Positions 46,213 to 58,600 of a stretch of DNA of 64,000 nucleotides are shown here, in pieces. The translations under genes and the position numbers were made by a program. The notes beneath the pieces were generated by a model. The model did not search any database. It had not been told where the DNA came from and was given only the letters and a program-made list of their open reading frames with translations. Positions within the stretch are counted from its first letter, which is position 1; each line of letters starts with the position of its first letter. Source of the stretch: Nocardia fluminea (lineage in GTDB: Bacteria; Actinomycetota; Actinomycetes; Mycobacteriales; Mycobacteriaceae); assembly GCF_002846365.1 (NCBI RefSeq), contig NZ_PJMW01000002.1:248001-312000 (forward strand). The letters run 5' to 3'.

Positions 46213-46976
46213 ACGCCACCCGCGCACTGCAGGATTCGGCCACCATGCTGGACCGCAACATCCGCCACACCCTGCGCAGCCCCGACACCATGATCATGAC
46301 GGTCGTGCTGCCGGTGATGATCCTGCTGATGTTCGTGTTCGTCTTCGGGGGCGCCATGGACGTGGGTCCCGGCGCGTACATCGACTACGTGGTACCCGGA
46401 ATCATCCTGCTGTGCGCGAGTTTCGGGGCATCCACCACGGCGCTCGCCCTGTCCACCGACGTGGCCGAGGGCATCATCGACCGGTTCCGCACCATGGCCA
46501 TCGCCCGATCGGCGGTGCTCACCGGGCACGTCACCGAGAGCGTGATCCGCAACCTGATCACCTCGGCGATCGTGATCGGGGTGGCGGTCGCGCTCGGTTT
46601 CCGCCCGACCACCGACCCGCTGCGCTGGCTGGGCGTCTTCGGCGTGCTGGCGATGTTCGTGTTCGCGCTGTCGTGGCTGGCGGCCGCCTTGGGGCTGCTG
46701 GCCCCGAACCCGGAGGCGGCCAACGGCTTCACCTTCGTGTTCATGTTCCTGCCCTATGTGAGTTCGGCTTTCGTGCCGACCTCGTCGATGCCGACGTGGC
46801 TGCACTGGTACGCCGAGAATCAACCGGTGACCCCGGTGATCGAGACGCTGCGCGGGTTGCTGATGGGCACGCCGATCGGGAACAGCTGGGTCCTCGCCGT
46901 GCTGTGGTGCGCGGGCATCGGGCTCGTCGGCTACCTCGCGGCGGGCGCGCTGTTCCGGCGACAGACCAGCGTGTGA
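46209..46976 (+). CDS. ABC drug exporter permease (DrrB-like)
   Basis: 255 residues with six helices. N-terminal cytosolic segment with RNIRHTLRSPDTMIMTVVLPVMILLMFVFVFGG, the ABC-2 signature EGIIDRFRTMAIARSAVLTGHVTESVIRNL and PFxYVSSAFVPTSSMPTWLHWYAENQPVTPVIETLRGLL. This is the membrane half of the exporter encoded with the preceding ATPase; the pair probably acts as a homodimer of each subunit. Confidence 0.92.
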   Translation: MNATRALQDSATMLDRNIRHTLRSPDTMIMTVVLPVMILLMFVFVFGGAMDVGPGAYIDYVVPGIILLCASFGASTTALALSTDVAEGIIDRFRTMAIARSAVLTGHVTESVIRNLITSAIVIGVAVALGFRPTTDPLRWLGVFGVLAMFVFALSWLAAALGLLAPNPEAANGFTFVFMFLPYVSSAFVPTSSMPTWLHWYAENQPVTPVIETLRGLLMGTPIGNSWVLAVLWCAGIGLVGYLAAGALFRRQTSV

Positions 46977-46981
46977 GCACA

Positions 46982-47013
46982 GCGAAGGGGCAGCGCGTAC
47001 GCTGCCCCTTCGC
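46982..47013. terminator. terminator between the exporter and the convergent gene
   Basis: 14-bp perfect stem GCGAAGGGGCAGCG / CGCTGCCCCTTCGC with a 4-nt CGTA loop. It starts 6 nt after the permease stop and ends 11 nt before the convergent stop. Confidence 0.8.
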
Positions 47014-47023
47014 GTGGCGACGA

Positions 47024-48244
47024 TCAGTCCGCGGACGCCGTGTGCGGGCCCTCCGGCACGGGCGCCTGCGCGGGCTGCATCCCGAGCGGGATGCCGGTGC
47101 CGGGCAGGGACGGTGCGGCGGCGGGAATCTGCGGAATCGCGGGAACAGCGGGTTCGAGCGGAAGCGGATCTTCCTGTGGCGCGTCCCCGTACAGCTGGGT
47201 CGGGTAGTCGAGCGGGAACTCGCCCGGGTTCACCAGTTGCGGATTCGGCGACACCGTTTCGTACGGCGAGGTGGGTGACTCCTCCGCAGGGCTCACCTGC
47301 AGCCCGCTCCCGGAACCCACCCCGCCGCTCGACCCGGATTCCACCGAGGCGGCTTCATGTGTCCGGGGGGCTTGCGGAATGACCGGCGCCGACGCGGCAC
47401 CCGGCTCCGACGACACGGCCGTGTTGTCGACCTCGGGCGATCCGTTGTTGATGACCGCGTACGTACCACCCGCCACGAGCCCGCCGGCGAGCACACTCGC
47501 CGCCGCGGCGACCATCGCCGTGCCACGCCTGGACCGCGAGCCGGTCGAGATCGGCACCACGACCGTGTCGCCGAGCGCCACCAGCGCGGCACCGGCGGCG
47601 GGCGCGAACGGCGCCAACCGGCACGGCAGCACCGGCACGCCGAATCCGGCGGCCGCGTCGCGCACCGCGGGTGCGTCGGACGACGAGCCGACCAGTACCA
47701 CCGCGCTCGGCTTCACCGACGCCGCCTCGAACTGCTCCCACGCCGCCGACACACCGGCGCGCAGTGCGTCGGGGGTGGGTGCGCCGGTCTGCGAGTAGGC
47801 GGCCAGCACGCGATGACGGCCCTGGTCGATCAGCGTCATAGCCTGGTAGCCGGGCACCGCCTCGTAGACGAGCAGATTGTCGAACTCGTCGAGCCAGGTC
47901 ATCGCACCGGCGACGAACAGATGCGACGATTTCGCCGAAACCAGCGAGGCCGTGCGCCATTCGGTGTCCGCCAGGCGGGTCACGATCGCGCGCCGTTCGA
48001 CGGCGTCGCGGTAACTCACTGCCACCCCGGCGATCTCGTGCTCGTCGTCCAGCTCGGCCTCGATGGCCTCGAGCGCGGCGTGTACCGCCACCGCCACTTC
48101 GGCCTTACCGTCGCCGTTGGCACGGACGGTGCGCCGCAGCAGCATCCGATCCGTGAGAGTGACGCCCGATTCGGCGAACGCCACCGCGTGCACGGCTCCC
48201 CGTTCGGTGCTGACGCCGAGGGTTACCACAGATCCTGCTGCCAC
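47024..48244 (-). CDS. membrane-anchored actinobacterial protein with extracellular Pro-rich tail
   Basis: GTG start chosen at MAAGSVVTLGVSTERGAV behind GGAAGG, giving 406 residues; a longer frame exists without ribosome-site support. The N-terminal 210 residues look cytosolic, with an RNase-H-like opening (VVTLGVSTERGAVHAVAF) and DGKAEVAVAVHAALEAIEAELDDEHEIAGVAVSYRD. One membrane helix follows (AMVAAAASVLAGGLVAGGTYAVI), then about 150 residues rich in Pro, Ser and Glu. I know similar proteins only as hypotheticals (DUF7159-like); an N-in C-out topology is predicted. Confidence 0.7.
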   Translation of the reverse strand: MAAGSVVTLGVSTERGAVHAVAFAESGVTLTDRMLLRRTVRANGDGKAEVAVAVHAALEAIEAELDDEHEIAGVAVSYRDAVERRAIVTRLADTEWRTASLVSAKSSHLFVAGAMTWLDEFDNLLVYEAVPGYQAMTLIDQGRHRVLAAYSQTGAPTPDALRAGVSAAWEQFEAASVKPSAVVLVGSSSDAPAVRDAAAGFGVPVLPCRLAPFAPAAGAALVALGDTVVVPISTGSRSRRGTAMVAAAASVLAGGLVAGGTYAVINNGSPEVDNTAVSSEPGAASAPVIPQAPRTHEAASVESGSSGGVGSGSGLQVSPAEESPTSPYETVSPNPQLVNPGEFPLDYPTQLYGDAPQEDPLPLEPAVPAIPQIPAAAPSLPGTGIPLGMQPAQAPVPEGPHTASAD

Positions 48245-48482
48245 AAGTCTTGCCTTCCCCTGTGCGAAAACGGTGCGGGACGGGACCACGCGGGGTCCGT
48301 CACTTCGCGGTAGGTCGGTGCGGCATGAGCTGGCTAGCCGCGAACAAGCGTGCAGATAGACGCACACTTATCTGATGATTCGTCACCGGTCAGGGCATGG
48401 ATGGGTCGGGATTTCGGCCAGTTGTTGACACGCTGTCGGTAGAGGCGTGTCGCGGATGTGTGTATACCGCTAGCCTGGATGG

Positions 48483-49184
48483 GTGGAAGTACACGCGCAG
48501 GCCCGGTCACCGCAGAGCCGTCCGGACCCTGCGCTGGAATTGCAGGACGACCCCCAGGAGTTGATGCCGCGCAAGCGGCCGACGCAGGAGCGCAGCAAGC
48601 GCAAATTCGACGCGCTGCTGGCGTCCTCGCGCGAACTTCTGGTCGAGGTCGGGTTCGAATCGTTCACCTGTGAAGAGGTAGCCCAGCGCGCCGAGGTACC
48701 CATCGGCACGCTGTACCAGTTCTTCGCCAACAAGTACGTGATCGTCTGCGAGCTCAATCGGCAAGACCTGGTAGCGGTTTCCCGTGAGCTGGCCGATTTC
48801 CACGGTGAAGTGCCCTCGCTGGACTGGTTGCGGCACATGAACCAGTTCGTCGACCACATGGCGAACCTGTGGACCACCGACCCGTCACGGCGCGAAGTGT
48901 GGCTGGCGATGCAGTCCACCCCCTCCACGCGAGCCACGGGCGCGCTGCACGAGAAGGAATTCGCCGCCGTCGTCTCGCAGATGCTGCGACCGCTGACACC
49001 GCGCACACCGCGCGCCCGGCGCACGATGATGGCCGAGGTCCTCGTGCACGTCGTGTATTCGATGCTGAATTTCTCGGTGCAGGAGAATCAGTCCAACAAA
49101 GACGCCGTCGCCGAACTCAAGCGCCTGATGGTCGCGTATCTGCTTGTGGCGGAAAAAGAATCGCGAACCGCCGAAGAAGATTAG
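48483..49184 (+). CDS. TetR-family regulator adjacent to acpS
   Basis: GTG start, 233 residues, with about 25 extra residues before the DNA-binding domain. The helix-turn-helix is VEVGFESFTCEEVAQRAEVPIGTLYQFFANKYVIVCEL, and the ligand domain is of a divergent TetR_C type. It converges on acpS/fas but is not the gene whose product is known to control mycobacterial fas (FasR differs in sequence and position). Its target cannot be named; the 238-nt upstream gap contains no clear palindrome. Confidence 0.82.
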   Translation: MEVHAQARSPQSRPDPALELQDDPQELMPRKRPTQERSKRKFDALLASSRELLVEVGFESFTCEEVAQRAEVPIGTLYQFFANKYVIVCELNRQDLVAVSRELADFHGEVPSLDWLRHMNQFVDHMANLWTTDPSRREVWLAMQSTPSTRATGALHEKEFAAVVSQMLRPLTPRTPRARRTMMAEVLVHVVYSMLNFSVQENQSNKDAVAELKRLMVAYLLVAEKESRTAEED

Positions 49185-49195
49185 CGGTTCGCGAT
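49160..49195. terminator. bidirectional hairpin between the tetR and acpS stops
   Basis: 12-bp stem ATCGCGAACCGC / GCGGTTCGCGAT with a 12-nt loop, overlapping the last codons of tetR (stop at 49184) and ending 4 nt from the acpS stop. Confidence 0.7.
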
Positions 49196-49198
49196 CGT

Positions 49199-49627
49199 CT
49201 AGTTCCGGCCGTCGATCAGGTCGGCGAGTTCGCCCGGGTCCTCCAGCACCACCATCGCCGCGGCGGTGTCGCCGTCGTGGGTCAAGGACAGGTGCACCCG
49301 CACCCGGGGCAGGAATTCCGCGGCAAGGCCGTGCAGTTTGATGCTCGGCCTGCCCCACGCGTCGTTGACGACTTCGATCAGTGGATACGGGTTGTCGCCG
49401 ATCTGTGGGCTGCGGGCGAAGCGAGACGATGCCCAAGCTTTGAGCACCGCCTCCTTCGCGGCCCAGCGTGCGGCGAAGCTGCGGGCCGGGTCGGTTTGCT
49501 TGCCCTGGCAGTAGCGACGTTCACCAGCGGTGAATGTCTCCCTGAGCATGGTCGACCCGGGCCGTTGCAGCTGTTCGGCGAACTCGGAGATGGTCACCAA
49601 GTCCAAGCCGATACCGAGAATCGTCAC
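49199..49627 (-). CDS. acpS: holo-[acyl-carrier-protein] synthase
   Basis: 142 residues; GTG start (VTILGIGLDLVTISEF) 11 nt after the fas stop. Motif 1 GIGLDLV (Mg-binding Asp) and motif 2 FAARWAAKEAVLKAW (W-x-x-K-E-A) are present, followed by HLSLTHDGDTAAAMVV. It transfers the 4'-phosphopantetheine of CoA to the ACP domain of Fas. The adjacency shows a fas-acpS operon, as Rv2524c-Rv2523c. Confidence 0.95.
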   Translation of the reverse strand: MTILGIGLDLVTISEFAEQLQRPGSTMLRETFTAGERRYCQGKQTDPARSFAARWAAKEAVLKAWASSRFARSPQIGDNPYPLIEVVNDAWGRPSIKLHGLAAEFLPRVRVHLSLTHDGDTAAAMVVLEDPGELADLIDGRN

Positions 49628-49638
49628 GAAGTGGCAGC

Positions 49639-52600
49639 CTACGACGCTTCGGACGGCTGCGAGGCGATTTGCCCGGTGCCGCAACCCCATCCGCTCGCGC
49701 TGTAGACGCCGTCGCTGTCCAGGCGAGCCTGCGGCGAGAGCAGCATGTCGGCCTCGAGCTGACGGATCTGCTTGGCGGGGGTGCCGTCGGCGCCCAGTCG
49801 GCGATCGGCCGGCTTCTCGTACAGTGCCGACCCTCCGCACATGGCCTCGGCGAACCGCTGCCTGCCCGCGAGCTGACGCGTCTGCGCCCGCTCCTGGTAC
49901 TCGGCCCGCGCGCCCGGTTCGATCGCGGCCAGGAACGCCTGCGGATGCACCACCGCGAGCAGACCGGAGACGTGACCGAAGCCGAGCGAGGTCACCAGAC
50001 CCGCCTTCAGCGCGAACTTCTCGCCGAAGCGCAGCGGCTCACGCGCCCACACCAGGTGCGGGTAGCCCGCCATCTTCTCGTCGACACAGTCCAGGCTCCG
50101 GTTCGGCGGCACCACACCGTTTTCCAGCACCTGGCACAGGCCGATGAGCTGGAACGCCGCCGCGCCGCCCTTGGCGTGGCCGGTGAGGCTCTTCTGCGAG
50201 ACCACGAACAGCGGTGCGCCCTCGGTGCGACCCAACGCGCCCGCGAGCCGCTCGTGCAGCTCCGACTCGTTGGGATCGTTGGCCGCGGTGGAGGTGTCGT
50301 GCTTGGAGATCACCGCGATGTCGTCGGGTGTCACGCCGAGCTTGCGCAGTTCGGCGGCCAGCCGGGACTCGCGGCCGCCGCGGCCCGCACCCAGCGCGCC
50401 GAGACCCGGCGCCGGGATGGAGGTGTGCACGCCATCGGCGAAGGACTGGGCGAAGGCGACGACGCCGAGCACCGGCAGCCCCATCTCCACGGCCACGTCA
50501 CCGCGGGCCAGCAGCACGGTGCCGCCACCCTGCGATTCCACGAATCCGCCGCGGCGGCGATCGTTGGCGCGGGAGAAGTAGCGGTCGCTGATGCCCTTGG
50601 CGCGCATGCTCGCCGAGTCGGCGGTGGCCGACATGTCACCGAAGCCGACGATGCCCTCGATGCCCAGGTCGTCGAAGCCACCGGCGACCACGACCTCGGC
50701 CTTGCCGAGCCGGATCTTGTCGACGCCCTCCTCGACCGATACCGCCGCCGTGGCACACGCCGCGACCGGATGCACCATGGCGCCGTAGCTGCCCACGTAG
50801 GACTGCACCACGTGCGCCAGGGCGACGTTGGGCAACGCTTCCTGGAGGATGTCGTTCGGGCGCGGTTCGCCGAGCAGGTTGTCGACGTAGAGCGAGCGCA
50901 TCGAGGACATGCCGCCCATGCCGGTGCCCTGGGTGTTGGCCACCAGGCTCGGGTGCACCCAGCTCATCAGCTCGTCGGGGCTGAAGCCCGCGCCGACGAA
51001 CGCGTCGACGGTGCAGACGATGTTCCACAGCGCGACCCGGTCGATCGAGGCGGCCATGTCGGCCGAGACGCCCCAGATGGTGGGATCCCAGCCGGTCGGG
51101 ATCTGGCCGCCGACCACACGCGAGAGCTTCGCCTTGCGCGGCACCCGGATCTCGGTGCCCGCCTGACGAGTCACGGTCCAGTCGCTCGAATCGGCGACCG
51201 GCGCGATGACGGTGTGCTCGGGATCGGCGGTGTGGAACGCCCGTGCCTCCGCCTCACCCGCGACGGTGAACGACAGGTCCTGATCGAGGAACACCGAGGT
51301 GAGCAGCGGGGCCGCGTTGTCGAGCATGGCGCCGTCGTCTTCGTAGCGACGCACACCGCAGCGTTCGACCACGGTGTCGTGGTAGCGCTCCGCGACCTCG
51401 GATTCCGGCACGAAGTCGCCGGACTCGGTGTCGTACCAGCCGGGCTTCGGTTCGTTCTCCCAGCGGATCAGGCCGGTGGTCCAGGCCAGTTCGAGCACGC
51501 CGGCGGCCGACAGCTTGTCCTCGACCTCCATCTCGAACCGGGTGCGCGAAGAGCCGTACGGGCCGAGTTCACCGGCGCCGACGATGACGACCATCTCGCT
51601 CAGTTCCGCGGTGACCGGCGCCCATTCCGGCACGGGCAGTGCCGAACTCAGGGTCGGCGGCGCGGGCAACGCGGCGATCGTCGCCGCGGTGGCGGCTTCT
51701 TCGACCTTCTCGGCCGCGGCCTCCTGCGCCTGCTTGGCGAGCGCGGGCAGGTCGAGCTTGGCACGCGCCAGACCACCGGTGAGGTCGATCTGTTGCGGGC
51801 CGGTGAGCGTCACCTGACGAGCGCGCGAGGTGCACCACTTGAGCAGCTCGTCGGCCATCTCGTCGGTCGACCAGGTGTGCACGCCCGCCTTCTCGACGGC
51901 CTCGACCATGGGGTCGTTGTGGCCCATCAGCCCGGTGCCGCGCACCCAGCCGATCAGCGCGTGCACCAGGGTGACGCGCTCGGCCCAGGACTTCTCGGCC
52001 TTCCACTTCAGGACCACCGCGTCGAGGGCGGCCTTGGATTCGCCGTACGCGCCGTCGCCGCCGAAGAGGCCACGGTTGGGCGAACCCGGCAGCACCACGT
52101 GCAGCTTCGCGTCGACGTCGTGGTCGGCGCCGAGGGCGGACAGACCGCCGATCAGCCGTTCCACCGACCACAGCAGCACGCGCATTTCCATTTCGGCGCG
52201 GGCGCCCGCGTCGGCGAGGTCACCGGCGACGCGCGGTGCCGCGAAGGGCAGCAGCATCGTCGGGGTCATCGCGTCCTTGACCTTGATCTTGGCGCCGCCC
52301 GCATTGTCGACCTGTTCGGTACCGACCCACTCGATCAGCGCGTCGAGGTCCTGGTAGGAGGCCATGTTGGCCGGGACCACCCACAGCGCCGCACCGTGGC
52401 GGGCGTTGTCGCGGTAGAGCGAGCGGTAGAACCGCAGCCGCTCGTCGTTGAGACCCGAGGTGGTGACCACCACGGTCGCGCCGCCGGACAGGAGCTTGCC
52501 GGTGACCGCTGCCGCGATGGAACCCTTGCTGGCGCCGGTGATCACGGCGAGGTCGTCGGACCACAGACCGGGCTCGGTGGTGTCGAGTGCGATCTTCGCG

Positions 52601-55600
52601 ATCTGCGCGTACACCCCGGCCAGCACCGAGCGAGCTTCGTGCATGGCCCGCTGCCGCCACCAATTCGCTTGGGCGGCAACGGCTTCACCGGCTCCGGTGA
52701 ATCCGTCGATCGACCGTTCCGCGGTGGTGGCATCGTCGCCGAGCCACATCTTGGCGAGGTCTTCGCGAGCGGTGGCCCACCGGTCGTCGATGAGGACGGC
52801 CTTGCGGGCATCGAACGCGGGGGCGACCAGACGCGGCCAGTCCGAACCCAGTTCGGCCGAGACGAGGTCCGCGAGCGTGTCGGGAGTCGCCTCGGGCGCG
52901 CTGATCTTCTCGCTGAGGCCGAGCTGTTCGAGCACGACCCGGGCCGCGGTGGCGAGCACGCCGTCGCGTCCGGTGATCTGCTCGGTGAACTCGCCGAGCG
53001 CCGCGGCGTCGACCGTGCCGCCCGCCGCGCCACCCGAGGAGGGCATCGAGACCGCGACTCCGCGCCGTGCCGCCACGGCCTGCACGGCCGCGTCGATGGC
53101 CGCGTCGACCGAGGCGGCATCGGTGAGCGCACCGCCGGCGAGACCGCCGAGGTCGCCGCCGCGCACGCTGGCGCCTTCGCGGGTGCCGAGGGAGACCTCG
53201 GCGGTGACGTGGCTGGCCCAGCCGTCGCCGAGTTCCCAAACCTTCTTGACCCGGTCGGCGATGGCGGCGGGCCGCTTGCCCGACGGTCCGAAGACCTTGC
53301 GCAGGTGGTCGCCGATGGCGTCGGTGAGCACGGTGCCGAAGGGCTTGTAGGTGCGGGCCAGGCGTTCGACCGTGGCCGCCAGTGCGCCCATGTCGGCGTC
53401 GGCGGCGCCGTCGATGGCACCGAGGGAGAGTTCGGCGCCGAGGTCGACGAGCAGCTGGTTGCGCCGCGAGGAGACACCGTCGCAGAGGCCCTCGATGGTG
53501 TCGACCGGGCCGATCTGGTCCATCCGCAGCTTGGTCCACAGCGCGATGAGCACGCGGGTGGCGTCGGCGGCGCTGAAGGCGATGTCGTCGGGGCGCGGGC
53601 CGCCGGTCGCCACCGGAGCGGCGGCCGCGACGGGAGCCGCCGCGGCCGGGGCCGCCGCGGTCTCGACGGGGGTCTCGTCGATGTCGTCGACCGGGGCGGG
53701 ATCGGTGTCGGTGGAGTAGACGACCGCCGCGTCACGTTCGACGTTGACGACCTCCACGGTCGCCCCGCCGAACGCGGGCAGCTTCAGCGTCTGCGAGGCC
53801 AGGTTCGCCACGGTGGGGGTGGCGCCGAGGCCGATCTCGACGAACCGCTCGACGCCGAGACCGCCGTGGGCGGTGTCGGTGAACAGCAGGTCCTGGGTCT
53901 CGATCCAGCGCACCGGGCTGGCGAACTGCCAGGCCAGCAGCTCGACGAGCACTACGCGGCACAGCTCGGCGTCGCGCGTGGCCCAGCTGTCGAAGTCGGC
54001 CAGCACGGCCACGAGCGGCTCCGAGGGCACCAGTTCGGCGATCTCGGTGAGGAACGCGCGGTCCAGGGAGAACGGGCGGGGCACCAGGTTCGGAATGTAG
54101 CGTCCGACCAGGACTTCGGGGTGCACCTCGGCGGGCAGCAGCTGTTCGAGCTTGTGCCGGAACTCCGGCACACCGTCGCGCAGCACCGAGGAGTGGAACG
54201 GCACGTCGATGCCGGGCACCAGGATGAAGGCCCGCTTGCCACCGAATTCGGCACGGCGGCGGTCGATTTCGGTTTCGAGTGCCTCTAGCCCGGCGACCGT
54301 GCCCGCGATGGCGTACTGGGAGCCGCGCAGGTTGAGGTTCACCACCTCGAGGAATTCGCCGGTCTCCGCGCCGATCGCGTTGACGAAGTCGATCACCTCG
54401 GGGTCGGGCAGCCCGATCTGCGACGGGCGGATGGCGGCCATCCGGTAGTCGCTGCGACCCTGCGCGTCACGCGGCACCAGTTCGTGCATGGCCGAGCCAC
54501 GCTGGAACACCACCTCGAGCACGGCCTCCAGAGGCAGCACCCCGGCGACGGCGGCGAGGGCGTTGTACTCGCCGACCGAGTGACCGGCCAGCATCGCGCC
54601 TTCGACGAACGCGCCCGCTTCCCGCAGCTCGGCGACCTGGGCGACACCGAGGGTGGCCATGGCGACCTGGGTGAACTGGGTCAGGTGCAGCACGCCGTCC
54701 GGGTGCCGGTGTTCGACACCGCGCGCCTTGAGGTAGGTCGGGTTGTCGCGCACCACCGCCAGGATCGAGAAACCGAGGGCGTCACGGGTGTGCGCGTCGG
54801 CACGCTCCCACACCCGCTTGGCCGCCTTCGAGCGGGTCAGCGCGTCCAGGCCCATCCCCTTGCGCTGGATGCCCTGGCCCGGGAAGGCGTACACGGTCTT
54901 CGGGGCGGCGGTGCGCCCGGTCGCGGTCATGACCAGGTCACCGTCGACGCGGCAGGAGACCTCGACGATCTCGGCGCCCGCGTCCACCGCGATCCGCTCC
55001 ACCCGCACGTCCACGGTCGCGCCGGGGCGCACCATGCCGAGGAACCGGGTGGTCCATGCCGTGAGAGTGCGTGCGGGAACGGAGCTTTCGGGATCCACCG
55101 CGACCACGGCGTGCTGGGCGGCGGCCGAGAGCCACATGCCGTGCACGATCGGGCTGCCGAGGCCGGCCAGCTTGGCGGCGGCGTCGGAGGTGTGGATCGG
55201 GTTGTGGTCACCGGAGACCGCGGCGAAGGCGTGCATGGCGCGCGGGGCGGCCATCCGCACGTCGCGGCGACGGCGGCGCGGGGTGTCGGTGGCGGCGTCG
55301 GACACCGCACCGGCCGCGCGCGGCGGATCGGTGAGCTCGCCCGCGCCGTTGCGGCCGCGGATGGCGAAGCGTTCGACGAGGCGGGCCAGCGGGGTGGCGT
55401 CGAGTCCCTGGTCGAGGATCAGGCCGATGTTCACCTCGACCTCGACCACGCGGCCCATGTCGGTGTCGACCACCGCGCCGCCTTCGGCCCGAACGACGAG
55501 AATGCTCGTCTCGGCGGGCAACTCGTTCAGCAGCTCGATCTGGTGGTCCAGGTGGACCAGGTCGAGCATGCCCTCGATGACGGAGCCACCCACCGGGGTG

Positions 55601-58600
55601 CGGGCCGCGCCGAGCACCGCGAAGACCGCGGGCCAGCAGGCGCCGACGAGTACATCGGGGGCGGTGCGGCCGAGGGTGCTGAGGGTGTCGGGCAGGCCGG
55701 AGCCGGTGACGCCGGCGTGGTCGGCGATCAGGTCGGGCATCCATGCCAGGTTCAGGTGTGCCACACCGGCTTTCACCTCGGGCAGCGACGTGCCCGCGGC
55801 GACGCCGAGCAGTGCCGACATCGCGCTGTCGGCGTCGGCGTCGGTGATCACCGGCGCGCCACCGGAATACACGCTCGCGGGCACGGTGATGCGGATGCGC
55901 ACGGAGTCGCGGGCCAGCGGCACCGTCAGCTCCACGTAGCTGAATTCGCTCTCGGGACCGGTGGTCTCGGTCAGCGTGGCACCGGTGCTCTGGTGCACCG
56001 CGCTCCCCTGCTCGACGGTCCACTCCGCGATGTCACCCAGGCGGTGCACCGGGTTGACGGTGGTGCGTCCGGCCCACTGCACGTCGGGGGCGGCGAGCAC
56101 GGTGTCGATAGGTCCCGCCACCACACCGGCGACGCGACGCGCGTCCACCGGCTCGGGGACGACACCGGCCCTGACCAGGCTGTACGCGGTGTCCTGTTCG
56201 AAGCGGTCGAGCAGCTCACCGACCGGCTCGTCCACGCGCGTGATGCCGGCGACGGCGACGGTGCCGGGAATGACACACACCTGGTCGGCCGAGTAGCGCG
56301 GATCATGGGCCTGCCACAGCGAATCCGAACGCCACCAGCGGCGCACGTCGGCGTCGACGACGGGCACGAAGTTCACCGGCTTGCCGGGTGTCTTGCACAG
56401 GGAGACGAAGAACGGCACGTCGGCCGGGTGCAGCACGGTGTCGGCGACCGCCGGGTACTGCTTCTTCAGCTCGCACAGCGCCTGCACCGGGTGCTCGAAG
56501 GCGTCGTCGTCGGCGAACAGCGTTTCGATCTCGCCGCTGTCGGCCGGGTGGAGCCGTGATTCGGTGCGGCGCATCATCTCCGCGAACCGGTCGCGCCAGC
56601 TGATGTCGAGCCAGTCCGAGCGGGTGGCGTCGCGGATCGCGTCACCGATGTCGCTGCCGCAGTCGAACGAGATCGGCACCTCGCTCGACACAGCCAGCGA
56701 GACATAGCGTTCCAGCCACTGCTGGTAGGTCATGGTGGCGACATCGCCGAAGTAGGGCTTGGCGGTGGCGTCGAGCGCCGCGATGATCTCGGCGCGACGG
56801 CTCGCCACGGCGTCGGCATCGCCGGCGACCTCGTCGAGCAGGCGGCCGGTTCGCGAGGCGGCGTTGTCGATCTCGTGGATGTCGGCGCCCAGCTGGCTGC
56901 GCCCGGAGGCCATTCCGCCGTTGGCCGTGCCCGCACCGACCCAGTCCGGGGTGCCGGGGGTGTCGACCAGCAGCTGCTTCACCTCGGGGGCGGTGGTGGC
57001 TTCCAGGGTCGCCATGGCCGCGGTGCCGACGAGCACACCGTCGAGGGGCATGAGCGGGTAGCCGTGGCCGGTGGACCAGGTGCCGGTGAGGTAGTCGGTG
57101 GCGCGCTCGGGGGTGCCCATGCCGCCGCCGACGCAGATCACGACGTTGGCGTGTGTGCGCAGCTCGGCGTAGGTCGCCAGCAGCAGGTCGTCGAGGTCTT
57201 CCCAGGAGTGGTGCCCGCCGGCCTTGCCGCCTTCGATGTGCATGATCACCGGGTAGTCCGGGACGGCGTCGGCGATGCGCAGGACGGCCTTGATCTGGGC
57301 GACGGTGCCCGGCTTGAACGCGACGTGGCTGATGCCCGCCTCGGACAGCTCACCGATCAGCGCCACGGCATCGTCGAGTTCGGGGATACCCGCGGTGACG
57401 ATCACGCCGTCGATCGGCGCGCCCGCGGCCCGTGCCTTCTGCACCAGGCGCTTGCCGCCGAGCTGCAGCTTCCACAGGTAGGGATCGAGGAACAGCGAGT
57501 TGAACTGCACCGCACGGCCCGGCTGCAGCAGCTGGCGCAGCTCGGTCATCCGGTCGGCGAAGATCTGCTCGGTGACCTGACCGCCACCGGCCAGCTCGGC
57601 CCAGTGGCCCGCATTGGCCGCGGCGGCAACGATCTTCGCGTCGACGGTGGTAGGGGTCATGCCTGCCAGCAGGATCGGCGAACGCCCGGTGAGCTTGGTG
57701 AACGCGGTCTCGACGACGATGCGCCCGTTGGGCAGACGCACCGGCTTCGGCGCGAAGGCCGACCACGGCGTAGACGCCTCTGGCGCCGCGCCCGGGGTGA
57801 GCAGGCTGCGCTGACCGGCGCGGGTGGCGGCGGCGATCACGCCGACACCGGTGCCCTTGAGCGAGCCGCCGGTCACCCGCGAGAGCAGGTCGCCGGGGCC
57901 CAGATCGAGGATCCACTGCGCGCCCGCCTCGACCACGGCGTCCACGGTGGCGACCCAGTCGATCGGGTCGACGAGCACCTGCTGGGTCAGGGCAGCGGCG
58001 AGGTCGGCGTCGATCTCGCACTGGCGGGCCCAGCCCGCGACCAGTTCGACGGTCTCGGCGAGCGCCGGGTGGTGGAAGGCGACGTCGACGGAGATGTCCT
58101 CGAACACGGGCGCGAAGACCGCGCCGCCACGAGCCTTGCTCTCACGCTCACGGGTCTGCTCGTCGTGCAGTTCGGCGCAACGCGTACGCACCCGATCGAT
58201 CTGCGCGGGCGCACCCGAGAGCACGACGCGCCTGCGTCCGTTGCGGATCGACACGACCGCGGCGATCGCGGGGTCGACGCCTTCCGCCACCTCGGTGACG
58301 ATCGCCCGCAGCTGTTCCGGATCCACGTTCGACACCGCGACCATCGGCGAGCGCTCGCCCACCGGCATCAGCCCACGCCTGCGCGCCACGAGCCCGGCAG
58401 CGGCGCCGACGAGCTGGGCGATGGCCAGCAGCTCCGCGTCGCGCGTGCCGCCCGCTTCGACCGCGGCGGCGGCGAACAGACCCTGCGAATGCCCGACGAT
58501 CGCGACGGGCGCGTGCTCGGCCGGGTCGAGACCCTGCAGACGCAGCGCCCTGGTCGCGGCGAGCTGGGCCAGCAGCACGCCGGGCATGGACACCGCCACC

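Noticed and set aside
49669..54288. Very long open frame (1539 codons) on the plus strand
   Set aside because: It is antisense to fas; the composition (His/Arg/Gly/Ala runs) is that of a shadow frame in high-GC DNA, whereas the minus strand carries all Fas domains.
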